Source of the DNA: Pseudomonas sp. ICMP 561
GTDB taxonomy: Bacteria > Pseudomonadota > Gammaproteobacteria > Pseudomonadales > Pseudomonadaceae
Direction: 5' to 3'
Assembly (NCBI RefSeq): GCF_002699985.1
Contig: NZ_LKBT01000034.1
Location: forward strand, 310,001-374,000
DNA length: 64,000 nt
Made by a program: the position numbers and the translations under genes. The notes under the pieces were generated by a model. That model was not told the origin of the DNA and made no database searches. It worked only from the letters and a program-made list of their open reading frames with translations. Below, one piece after another: positions 35,016 through 45,252 of the stretch (position 1 is the first letter of the stretch; the number at the start of each line of letters is the position of its first letter).

Positions 35016-35034
35016 TTGTACAGAATTTGTACAA
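35016..35034. promoter_or_regulatory. Inverted repeat TTGTACA-N5-TGTACAA upstream of the chemoreceptor
   Basis: TTGTACAGAATTTGTACAA is an almost perfect 19-bp operator-like palindrome 83 bases before the chemoreceptor start. Factor unknown. Confidence 0.35.
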
Positions 35035-35128
35035 AGGGGCGTCGATTCTAACATCGGCCCAGGACTTCAATACTTGAGTATGGTTCCCGGAATTAGCCGA
35101 CTAGTTTACGGCATGTGTCGCAATGCCA

Positions 35129-36052
35129 CTATCCCTTGAGGATTTGCACCTCAGGCAATTCCATGGCGTTGACCTCGCTTTGCAGGAAATCCCCTAACCG
35201 GCGCAGGCGTTCGCTGCCGGGCCGGGTTCTTGGCCAGACCAGGTAATAATCTTCGCCGCTATAAACAGCGGTACGCCACGGCAGACTCAAACGATTCTGG
35301 GCAACATCTTCGGCGACCATGAGCAGGTCCCCCATGGAGACGCCATAGCCGCGGGCGGCGGCAATCATGCCGAGTTCCAGCGTGTCGAACACCTGTCCGC
35401 CTTTGAGTGACACGTGTTCTGATAAGCCCGTGCGCTCAAGCCAACTGCGCCAGTCCCTGCGGTCTGGCGTCGGGTGCAGCAATTCTGCGCTGGCCAGGCG
35501 TTGGATATCCCAAGGCTGATCGTCGACCAGATTCGGCGCTCCGACCGGAATCAGCAATTCCGGGAACAAGCGTATTGCCTCCCACTCAGCGGGGAGATGG
35601 CCACGACTGAGCAGCACGGCGCAGTCGAACGGCTCGTGACTGAAGTCCACCACATCTATTTCCATCCACGCACTGGTCAACTGCACTTCGTTGCCTGCCT
35701 GCAGGTGGCGAAAGCGACTGAGCCGCGCCAATAGCCAGCGCATGGTCAGGGTTGGCGGCGCTTTCATGCGCAAGATCCCTTCATCGACGGAGAGCGTGTT
35801 GCAGGCGCGTTCCAGTGAAGAGAAGCCATCGCGCACGCCGGGCAACAAGGTCCGCGCGGCTTCGGTCAGCTGGATGTTGCGCCCGATGCGCTGAAACAGT
35901 CGGCAGGCAAAGTGTTCTTCAAGGGTGCGAATGTGTCGACTGACCGCACTTTGGGTGATCGACAGTTCTTCGGCTGCCCGTGTGAATGAGCTGTGCCTCG
36001 CCGCCGCTTCAAATGCGCGCAATGCATAAAGAGGAGGAAGACTGCGAGGCAT
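35129..36052 (-). CDS. LysR-type transcriptional regulator (GcvA-like)
   Basis: 307 residues. The start MPRSLPPLYALRAFEAAARHSSFTRAAEEL with SITQSAVSRHIRTLEEHFACRLFQR is the GcvA-type winged helix; the periplasmic-binding-like effector domain follows (about 90-300) with GVSMGDLLMVAEDV. GcvA-like LysR proteins control neighbouring metabolic or efflux genes. It is divergent from the MATE pump gene with 157 bases between starts, suggesting control of that gene, an inference. The effector is not predictable. Confidence 0.91.
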   Translation of the reverse strand: MPRSLPPLYALRAFEAAARHSSFTRAAEELSITQSAVSRHIRTLEEHFACRLFQRIGRNIQLTEAARTLLPGVRDGFSSLERACNTLSVDEGILRMKAPPTLTMRWLLARLSRFRHLQAGNEVQLTSAWMEIDVVDFSHEPFDCAVLLSRGHLPAEWEAIRLFPELLIPVGAPNLVDDQPWDIQRLASAELLHPTPDRRDWRSWLERTGLSEHVSLKGGQVFDTLELGMIAAARGYGVSMGDLLMVAEDVAQNRLSLPWRTAVYSGEDYYLVWPRTRPGSERLRRLGDFLQSEVNAMELPEVQILKG

Positions 36053-36209
36053 TCAGAACGCTCCTACCGTGGGGGACGGCGATTTTAGCTAAAAAACTAA
36101 CAGATGAGTTTTACTCATGCTAACGATCTTTATTATCCCTTTGTGCTCGCCCCCTTAAGTACCGAGAATGGGCGGCTCATAACTGCCCCCTGAAATCGAG
36201 CGTCGCGCC

Positions 36210-37592
36210 ATGCAACAACCTGCCATCAAAGAACTCTGGATCATCCTGCGCCTCGCCGGGCCGCTGATCGCTTCACAGATGGCGCACATGGTCATGGTTT
36301 TCACCGACACGGTGATGATGGGCCACATTGGCCCGGAAGCCTTGGCGGGCGGCGGTTTGGGCGCGGCCACTTACAACTTTATTTCGTTCTTCTGTGTCGG
36401 GGTCATGGCCGCTGTCGGTACGCTGGTCGCCATCCGTCATGGTGCAGGAGACAGCAAAGGCGCCGCGCAACTGGTTCAGGCCGGTGTATGGCTGGCGTGG
36501 GGCATGGCATTGATCGCCATGCTGATCCTGTGGAACCTCGAGCCAATCCTCCTGCACTTCGGCCAGACCGAATCCAATGTGCATATGGCTGGTCAGTTTT
36601 TGATCACCTTGCCGCTGGCGCTACCCGGCTTGCTGACGTTCATGGCCTTGCGCGGTTTTACCAGTGCGTTGGGGCGTGCAGGCCCGGTCATGGCAATCAG
36701 CGTGGGTGGCGCGATTGCCAATTTCGTCCTCAACTACGCCCTTATCCATCAGATGTTCGGGCTGCCCAATCTGGGCCTGATGGGTATTGGCCTGGTTACT
36801 GCGGTGGTCACCAATGGTATGGCGTTGATTCTCGCCCTGCATATCCGTCGCCATCCGGCCTACGCGGCCTACCCGATCCGCGAAGGTTTCTGGCAGCTGT
36901 CGCGCAGTCATCTCAAAGAGCTGTGGAAGCTGGGCTTGCCCATTGGCGGGACCTACGCGGTTGAGGTTGGTCTGTTTACTTTTGCGGCGTTTTGCATGGG
37001 TGCGATGGGCAGTGCGCAAATGGCGGCGCACCAGATCGCCCTGCAGTCGGTGTCGATGGCGTTCATGATTCCGGTGGGGATTTCCTACGCAGTGACCATG
37101 CGCATTGGTCTGCACTATGGCGCGGGCAATCTGCTGCTGGCTCGCACTGCCGGGCGTGCGGGGATTATCTTTGGCTCATTGGTCATGCTGATGTTCGGCA
37201 TGCTGTTCTGGCTGGCGCCGCATCTGGTGATCGGGCTCTTCCTTGATATCAAGGATCCGAAATTCGCCGAGATTGTCGAGCTGACGGTCAAGCTGCTGGC
37301 GATTGCCGCCTGGTTTGAAATTCTGGACGGCGCGCAAACCATCGCCATGGGCGCGATCCGTGGCTTCAAGGATGCGCGCACCACCTTCCTTATCGGGCTG
37401 GCCAGTTACTGGCTAGTGGCGGCCCCGGCGGCGTGGATATTTGGTTTCTACACCAACCACGGTGCCGAGGGCGTCTGGTGGGGGCTGGCGTTGGGGCTGC
37501 TGTGCTCAGCGATTGCGCTGACCTTTGCCTTCGAGAGGAAGACTTCGAAGTTGCTGCGCCGGGAAGCTGCGGCGGTGCCGGTGATGGGGTGA
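36210..37592 (+). CDS. MATE-family multidrug/Na+ efflux transporter (NorM-like)
   Basis: 460 residues with twelve membrane segments in two similar halves. Family blocks: IILRLAGPLIASQMAHMVM, FTDTVMMGHIGPEALAGGGL in the first half and LGLPIGGTYAVEVGLFTFAAF with GSAQMAAHQIALQSVSMAF in the second. NorM/PmpM-type pumps export cationic drugs and fluoroquinolones in exchange for Na+ or H+. A membrane-embedded aspartate typical of the family is in FTDTVMMG. Divergent LysR gene upstream; a 9-bp inverted repeat follows the stop. Confidence 0.92.
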   Translation: MQQPAIKELWIILRLAGPLIASQMAHMVMVFTDTVMMGHIGPEALAGGGLGAATYNFISFFCVGVMAAVGTLVAIRHGAGDSKGAAQLVQAGVWLAWGMALIAMLILWNLEPILLHFGQTESNVHMAGQFLITLPLALPGLLTFMALRGFTSALGRAGPVMAISVGGAIANFVLNYALIHQMFGLPNLGLMGIGLVTAVVTNGMALILALHIRRHPAYAAYPIREGFWQLSRSHLKELWKLGLPIGGTYAVEVGLFTFAAFCMGAMGSAQMAAHQIALQSVSMAFMIPVGISYAVTMRIGLHYGAGNLLLARTAGRAGIIFGSLVMLMFGMLFWLAPHLVIGLFLDIKDPKFAEIVELTVKLLAIAAWFEILDGAQTIAMGAIRGFKDARTTFLIGLASYWLVAAPAAWIFGFYTNHGAEGVWWGLALGLLCSAIALTFAFERKTSKLLRREAAAVPVMG

Positions 37593-37602
37593 GGATGTGT
37601 GA

Positions 37603-37641
37603 TGTTGTCTGCTACCGCTGTAATGGACCAAACAGACAACA
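37603..37641 (+). terminator. Candidate hairpin after the MATE gene
   Basis: TGTTGTCTG pairs with CAGACAACA across a 21-nt loop, 10 bases after the stop; only a weak T-containing tail follows, so function is uncertain. Confidence 0.3.
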
Positions 37642-37669
37642 CTTAAAACTCTAAACTCACACGGAACCT

Positions 37670-37759
37670 GTGGGACCGAATTCATTCGGGAAGGCGGTAT
37701 TTCAGGCGATACAGTGGCTGCGGAAGTACCGGCCCTTTTGTGAATGAATTCGCTTGTAC
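37670..37759. repeat. REP hairpin pair, family B, degenerate
   Basis: GTGGGACCGAATTCATTCGG.. and ..TGAATGAATTCGCTTGTAC; both arms carry substitutions compared with 5566-5655. First of three hairpin pairs in the 470-base gap between the MATE and EAL genes. Confidence 0.75.
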
Positions 37760-37776
37760 AGGCGATCGCCGAATCT

Positions 37777-37866
37777 GTAGGAGCGCGCTTGCCCGCGATT
37801 CAGGCACTGCGGTGGGTCAGGTATAACCGCGTTATCGTTCTTCGCGGGCAAGCACCGCTCCCACAT
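37777..37866. repeat. REP hairpin pair, family E, intact
   Basis: Arms GTAGGAGCGCGCTTGCCCGC and TTCGCGGGCAAGCACCGCTC enclose about 50 bases with CGTTATCGTTC. It serves as the uninterrupted reference for the element at 30864-30965. Confidence 0.88.
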
Positions 37867-37881
37867 AGACCGAGCTATTCC

Positions 37882-38016
37882 GTAGGACCGGCCGGGTGGC
37901 GTTCCGCTTTAGCCGGGAGGACGCCAGAACATTCACCGAACCTTCTTAGCCCGAAATACCGCTCTCCCGGCTAAAGCCGGTCCTACGGGATTGAAGGCCA
38001 CCATAGAATCTCCCAC
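37882..38016. repeat. REP hairpin pair, family A, with 15-nt insertion, and trailer module X
   Basis: The left arm reads GTAGGACCGG, then CCGGGTGGCGTTCCG (37892-37906), then CTTTAGCCGG; removing the 15 bases restores a standard family A arm. The right arm ends at 37986. The X trailer is at 37993-38016. Confidence 0.8.
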
Positions 38017-38062
38017 CGGTATTTGAACTTGCAGTCCAATCCGGCGACAGGTAGCCCGGAAA

Positions 38063-39733
38063 TCAAACCCGGCTCAACGCCTCCGGCGCTTGCTTATCCC
38101 GCTTCAGGTACTTGATCAACTCCGGCAGCGGCAGCGGTTTGCTGATCAGGTAACCCTGAACCTGATCACAGCCGAAACCGCGTAACAGCGCCAGCTGCTG
38201 AGCGGTTTCGACACCTTCGGCCACCACTTCAAGGCTCAGGTTGTGAGCCAGGTTGATCATGGCGTGGACCAGCTTGCGATTTTCTTCGCGCTGTTCCATC
38301 TCGCCGACGAAGCTTTTATCGATCTTCAGCAGCGCGATTGGCAGGTTGTTGAGGTGCACGAACGACGAAAACCCTGTGCCGAAATCATCCAGTGAGAAGC
38401 GGACCCCCAGGCGTCCAAGCGCATCCATGGTTTGTTTGACCAGATCGCTGCGGCGCATAACGGCAGTTTCAGTCAGTTCGAATTCCAGCCATTGCGCATC
38501 AATGCCCCGCTCGGCAATCAATCGGCCTAATGTCGTCAGCAGCTGGTTGTCCTGAAACTGGCGGAATGACAGGTTAATCGCCATGTGCAGTTGCGGCAGG
38601 CCATTTTCCAGCAACCCCTGCATATCGCGCAGAGCCCGGGATATCACCCAGTAGCCCAATGGCACGATCAGCCCGCTTTGTTCCGCCAGCGGCACGAACT
38701 CGCTGGGTGGCAGCAAGCCTCGCTCCAGGTGTCGCCAGCGGACCAGCGCTTCGAGGCCGACGATGCGGCCGCTGGTCAGGCAGAGCCGCGGTTGGTAGTG
38801 CAACTCCAGCTCATCGCGTCGCAACGCGCGGCGCAACTCGCCTTCCAGATCGGCGAGGCTACGGGCGTTGCGATTGAGCCGGTCGTTGAAGATATGAAAG
38901 GTGCAGCCCTGAATGCCTTTGGCTTGCTGCATCGCGATATGTGCATGCCACATCAGCGGATCAGCGCCTGCTTCTGCGCGGGAATGAGCGATCCCCAGGC
39001 TGCAGCCGATGAGCAGACTTTCGCCGTCAACCCAGTAAGGCTCGGACAAGGCTTCGGTGATGCGTTCGGCCATCCACTCGGCGCGCTCCGGTGCGCGGCG
39101 GGTATCGATCAGCAGTGCAAATTCATCGCTGCCCAGTCGGGCAATCTGATCGCCGACTTCCATCTGTCCTTTGAGTCGCGCCACCACCTGCAAAATCAGG
39201 CGGTCTCCGGCTTGATGGCCCAGTGCATCGTTGGCGCGGCGGAAGTTATCCAGATCCAGATGGCCCAGCGCCAGGCCACGACCGTCGTTGTCCAGCAGGC
39301 GCGCTGCCAGCAGGGTCTGGAAACCCTGGCGGTTGGCGATGCCGGTCAGTGTGTCTTGCTCGGCCAGGCGTTGCAGGGTGTTTTCCAGCAGCGCGCGCTC
39401 GCCCACGTGGCGCAGGCAGTTGCGCAGTGCTGCGGGCGTCATTTCGCTGCGAATCAACCAGTCACTGGCACCAAGCGGCGCGATCAGTGGCTCTTCTTCA
39501 AGCAGCATGACCACCGGCAGGTTGCAGCGGCCGGGCGGAGGCTGGAGCTCTGGAGTGGTCAGTAATACCGTATGGTGGTCATCAACCAGTGCGGCGTTAA
39601 TATCGTTCCAGTGCGAAAAGAACAACGGATTTGCCTGATTCTGCTCTTGCGTGAGGCAACTGCGAAGCAATACCAGCCATTCCGGCTCGTGGGCCAGCAC
39701 TAACAACCGCAAGGGTTGGACAGGCGTAGGCAA
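38063..39733 (-). CDS. Cyclic-di-GMP phosphodiesterase with degenerate GGDEF and active-looking EAL
   Basis: 556 residues. The N-terminal 110 residues look like a divergent receiver domain (LRLLVLAHEPEWLVLLRSCL) without the acidic phosphorylation pocket. The GGDEF domain (about 125-280) has the altered motif LGSDEF, so cyclase activity is unlikely. The EAL domain (about 300-545) keeps EALVRW, the Asn of INLSFRQF, ELTETAV, DDFGTGFS, KIDKSF, VAEGVET and QGYLISKPLP, the residues needed for metal binding and c-di-GMP hydrolysis. Cytoplasmic. Divergent from rep. Confidence 0.9.
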   Translation of the reverse strand: MPTPVQPLRLLVLAHEPEWLVLLRSCLTQEQNQANPLFFSHWNDINAALVDDHHTVLLTTPELQPPPGRCNLPVVMLLEEEPLIAPLGASDWLIRSEMTPAALRNCLRHVGERALLENTLQRLAEQDTLTGIANRQGFQTLLAARLLDNDGRGLALGHLDLDNFRRANDALGHQAGDRLILQVVARLKGQMEVGDQIARLGSDEFALLIDTRRAPERAEWMAERITEALSEPYWVDGESLLIGCSLGIAHSRAEAGADPLMWHAHIAMQQAKGIQGCTFHIFNDRLNRNARSLADLEGELRRALRRDELELHYQPRLCLTSGRIVGLEALVRWRHLERGLLPPSEFVPLAEQSGLIVPLGYWVISRALRDMQGLLENGLPQLHMAINLSFRQFQDNQLLTTLGRLIAERGIDAQWLEFELTETAVMRRSDLVKQTMDALGRLGVRFSLDDFGTGFSSFVHLNNLPIALLKIDKSFVGEMEQREENRKLVHAMINLAHNLSLEVVAEGVETAQQLALLRGFGCDQVQGYLISKPLPLPELIKYLKRDKQAPEALSRV

Positions 39734-39948
39734 GCTAGCTCCCTAGACTCGAAAAGAGACAAACAGAAGGCCCGGAATAAGGGGCAAAACAGAGCGTTAG
39801 TTCAGCATTCGGATAAGCAAATGTAACAAAACCAAAAAAATTAGATAGCAGCGGGCGATATAAGACCTCACTCATTGGCAGACGGTCGCTGCACAATCGC
39901 CATAGCCTGCTAAAATGCCCGCCCATTTCGTTAGTGACTCTTTTTTTC

Positions 39949-42658
<2,710 letters not shown>

Positions 42659-42676
42659 GGAAGTTGTGCTTCTTCC

Positions 42677-43351
42677 CTACATCAACCCACACTCCACCAT
42701 CGAAAGCGGGTCACCGTCGCCGATGATCAGGTGATCCAGCACTTTCACGTCGATCAGCCACAACGCATCGCGCAAGCGTTTGGTCAGGTCGATATCGGCC
42801 TGGCTGGCGTCGGTCACGCCCGAGGGGTGGTTGTGGCAGAGGATCAGGCTGGCTGAGTTGTGGGCCAGGGCGCGCTTTACCACTTGCCGGGGATGTACGT
42901 GGGCGCTGTTGATCGAACCGTGGAACAGGATTTCGAAAGCCTGAACCCGATGCTTGTTGTCCAGAAACAGGCAGCCAAACACTTCATGAGGTTCATGACG
43001 CAACAGCGCCTTGAGGTAGTTGCGCACCTGTTCCGGGCTTTCCAGCGCAGAATCGCGCCTCAGGCTTTCCGCCATGTGCCGCCGAGCCATTTCCATGACG
43101 GCCTGCAACTGCGCGAATTTGGCAGGCCCAAGCCCCAGATGTGAGCTGAACATGGTCAGGTCAGCATCCAGTAACGGTCGCAGCCCACCGAATTGATTCA
43201 ACAGGTAACGGGCGAGGTCTACAGCGCTTTTTCCGGCCACACCGGTACGCAGGAAAATAGCCAGCAGCTCTGCGTCGGACAGGCTCGCCGAACCCAGCTC
43301 CAGTAGCCGCTCACGCGGGCGTTCGGCCTCAGGCCAGTTGCGAATACTCAT
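42677..43351 (-). CDS. radC: RadC-family JAMM/MPN+ protein
   Basis: 224 residues starting [20 protein letters not shown]. An N-terminal helix-hairpin-helix region (about 1-90) precedes the RadC domain with [20 protein letters not shown] and the JAMM metal motif [19 protein letters not shown] (HxH, S and D all present). Despite the name, a DNA-repair role is not supported in E. coli; the family function remains uncertain, with links to competence and recombination elsewhere. It is divergent from coaBC, with starts 132 bases apart. Confidence 0.94.
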   Translation of the reverse strand: MSIRNWPEAERPRERLLELGSASLSDAELLAIFLRTGVAGKSAVDLARYLLNQFGGLRPLLDADLTMFSSHLGLGPAKFAQLQAVMEMARRHMAESLRRDSALESPEQVRNYLKALLRHEPHEVFGCLFLDNKHRVQAFEILFHGSINSAHVHPRQVVKRALAHNSASLILCHNHPSGVTDASQADIDLTKRLRDALWLIDVKVLDHLIIGDGDPLSMVECGLM

Positions 43352-43483
43352 ACCACCTCCATGTGTGTGGGGACCGCTGTTCCAGCACGGTCGCTGTGCT
43401 ATCTTAGCCCATCTTTTTTGCGCGGCGATCGGCCTGGGAAACGCCCATCGCCGCCGCGTACCACTCGACTAAAAGGCAGGCCT

Positions 43484-44692
43484 ATGCAGCGGCTGTATCG
43501 GAAACGCATCGTTCTTGGCGTTGGCGGCGGTATCGCGGCCTACAAGAGCGCAGAACTGGTAAGACGCTTGCGTGACCAGGGTGCTGAAGTGCGTGTCGTC
43601 ATGACCCGAGGTGGTGCCGAGTTCATCACTCCGCTGACCATGCAGGCCCTTTCCGGGCATCCGGTTCATCTGGATTTGCTAGACCCGGCCGCAGAAGCGG
43701 CGATGGGGCATATCGAGCTGGCCAAATGGGCCGATCTGATCCTGATTGCACCCGGCACCGCAGACCTTATTGCGCGTTTGGCACAAGGTATTGCCAACGA
43801 TTTGCTGACCACGATTGTTCTGGCGACCGACGCCATTGTGGCCGTTGCCCCGGCGATGAATCAGGCCATGTGGCGCGACGCTTCCGTGCAGGCCAATACC
43901 CGCCTGCTGGAAGAGCGTGATTTCCGCATCTTCGGCCCTGCTTCCGGCAGTCAGGCCTGTGGCGATGTCGGCTTCGGGCGCATGCTTGAACCCGATGATC
44001 TGGCCCAGTCCGCCGCCGATTGCTTCCAGCGTCTGTCTTTGACCGGCAAGCACGTGCTGATTACGGCCGGTCCGACCCAGGAAAACATCGATCCGGTGCG
44101 TTACATCACCAATCACAGCTCCGGCAAAATGGGTTTTGCCCTGGCCGAGGCCGCGATCGAGGCTGGCGCACGCGTCACGCTGATCACCGGCCCGGTTAAC
44201 CTGCCGACGCCGGATCGCGTATCGCGCATCGATGTTGTCAGCGCCCGGGACATGTTGGCCGCCTGTGAGGCCGCGATCCCCTGCGATTTGTTCATCGCCT
44301 CCGCAGCGGTCGCGGATTACCGCCCTGAGGTGGTTGCCCCGCACAAACTCAAGAAGGATCCGTCCACGGGTGACGGCCTGTTGCTGCAGATGGTCCGTAA
44401 CCCGGACATTCTGGCCACCATCGCTACCCGCCCGGATCGCCCGTTCAGTGTTGGCTTTGCCGCTGAAACTGAACACTTGCTCGACTATGCTGCACGCAAG
44501 CTCAAGGACAAGAACCTTGATCTGATCGTCGCCAACGATGTTGCCAACCCCAGCATCGGCTTCAACAGCGAAGAGAATGCTTGCAGCGTGATCGACCGCG
44601 CGCTGCATGCAACGATTTTTGCCCAGACCAGCAAGGGCAAGATTGCCCGCCAGCTGATCACTTTTATCGCCGAACGAATGAACCAGGTTTAA
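43484..44692 (+). CDS. coaBC: Bifunctional phosphopantothenoylcysteine decarboxylase / synthetase
   Basis: 402 residues from ATG 43484; upstream in-frame sequence is promoter. The CoaC half (about 1-190) has the FMN-binding GVGGGIAAYKSAEL, the catalytic-histidine region MGHIELAKWAD, PAMNQAMW and the ACGDVGFGRM signature. The CoaB half (about 190-402) has ITAGPTQENIDPVRYITNHS-SGKMG and the KLKK CTP-binding lysines (HKLKKDPS). It makes 4'-phosphopantetheine for coenzyme A. dut starts six bases after the stop. Confidence 0.96.
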   Translation: MQRLYRKRIVLGVGGGIAAYKSAELVRRLRDQGAEVRVVMTRGGAEFITPLTMQALSGHPVHLDLLDPAAEAAMGHIELAKWADLILIAPGTADLIARLAQGIANDLLTTIVLATDAIVAVAPAMNQAMWRDASVQANTRLLEERDFRIFGPASGSQACGDVGFGRMLEPDDLAQSAADCFQRLSLTGKHVLITAGPTQENIDPVRYITNHSSGKMGFALAEAAIEAGARVTLITGPVNLPTPDRVSRIDVVSARDMLAACEAAIPCDLFIASAAVADYRPEVVAPHKLKKDPSTGDGLLLQMVRNPDILATIATRPDRPFSVGFAAETEHLLDYAARKLKDKNLDLIVANDVANPSIGFNSEENACSVIDRALHATIFAQTSKGKIARQLITFIAERMNQV

Positions 44693-44698
44693 TTACGA

Positions 44699-45154
44699 AT
44701 GCACGCTCTACAAGCCAAGATCCTCGACCCTCGCATTGGCAGCGAATTTCCTTTGCCGGCCTATGCCACTGTTGGCTCCGCCGGGCTCGACCTGCGCGCC
44801 ATGCTCAAAGAGGACACTGTCCTGGAGCCAGGCCAGACGCTGTTGATCCCGACCGGCCTGTCGATCTACATCGGTGATCCAGGGTTGGCGGCATTGATTC
44901 TGCCGCGCTCCGGTCTTGGTCACAAACACGGTATTGTTCTGGGTAACCTGGTGGGTCTGATCGACTCCGATTACCAGGGCGAACTGATGGTCTCCTGCTG
45001 GAATCGGGGGCAGACCGCTTTCAATATTTCCATCGGCGAGCGCATTGCCCAACTGGTGCTGGTACCGGTGGTGCAAGCGCATTTCGAGCTGGTTGAAGAG
45101 TTCGATGAAAGCCAACGTGGTGCTGGCGGTTTCGGTCACTCAGGCAGCCACTGA
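44699..45154 (+). CDS. dut: Deoxyuridine 5'-triphosphate nucleotidohydrolase (dUTPase)
   Basis: 151 residues. Cleaves dUTP to dUMP and pyrophosphate, protecting DNA from uracil and feeding thymidylate synthesis. The trimeric dUTPase motifs are in order: SAGLDLRA (1), [10 protein letters not shown] (2), [11 protein letters not shown] (3), [10 protein letters not shown] (4) and the flexible [10 protein letters not shown] end (5). ATG 44699 is six bases after coaBC. The order coaBC-dut-algC-argB is conserved in pseudomonads. Confidence 0.97.
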   Translation: MHALQAKILDPRIGSEFPLPAYATVGSAGLDLRAMLKEDTVLEPGQTLLIPTGLSIYIGDPGLAALILPRSGLGHKHGIVLGNLVGLIDSDYQGELMVSCWNRGQTAFNISIGERIAQLVLVPVVQAHFELVEEFDESQRGAGGFGHSGSH

Positions 45155-45252
45155 CCTTTGAGCCGATGACTGGGTGCCGGGCAGCCTGGGGCTGTTGCGG
45201 CATCGAGTGAGTGACTGTCCAGCTTCAGGATGAATGACCGGGGAGCGTTCAG

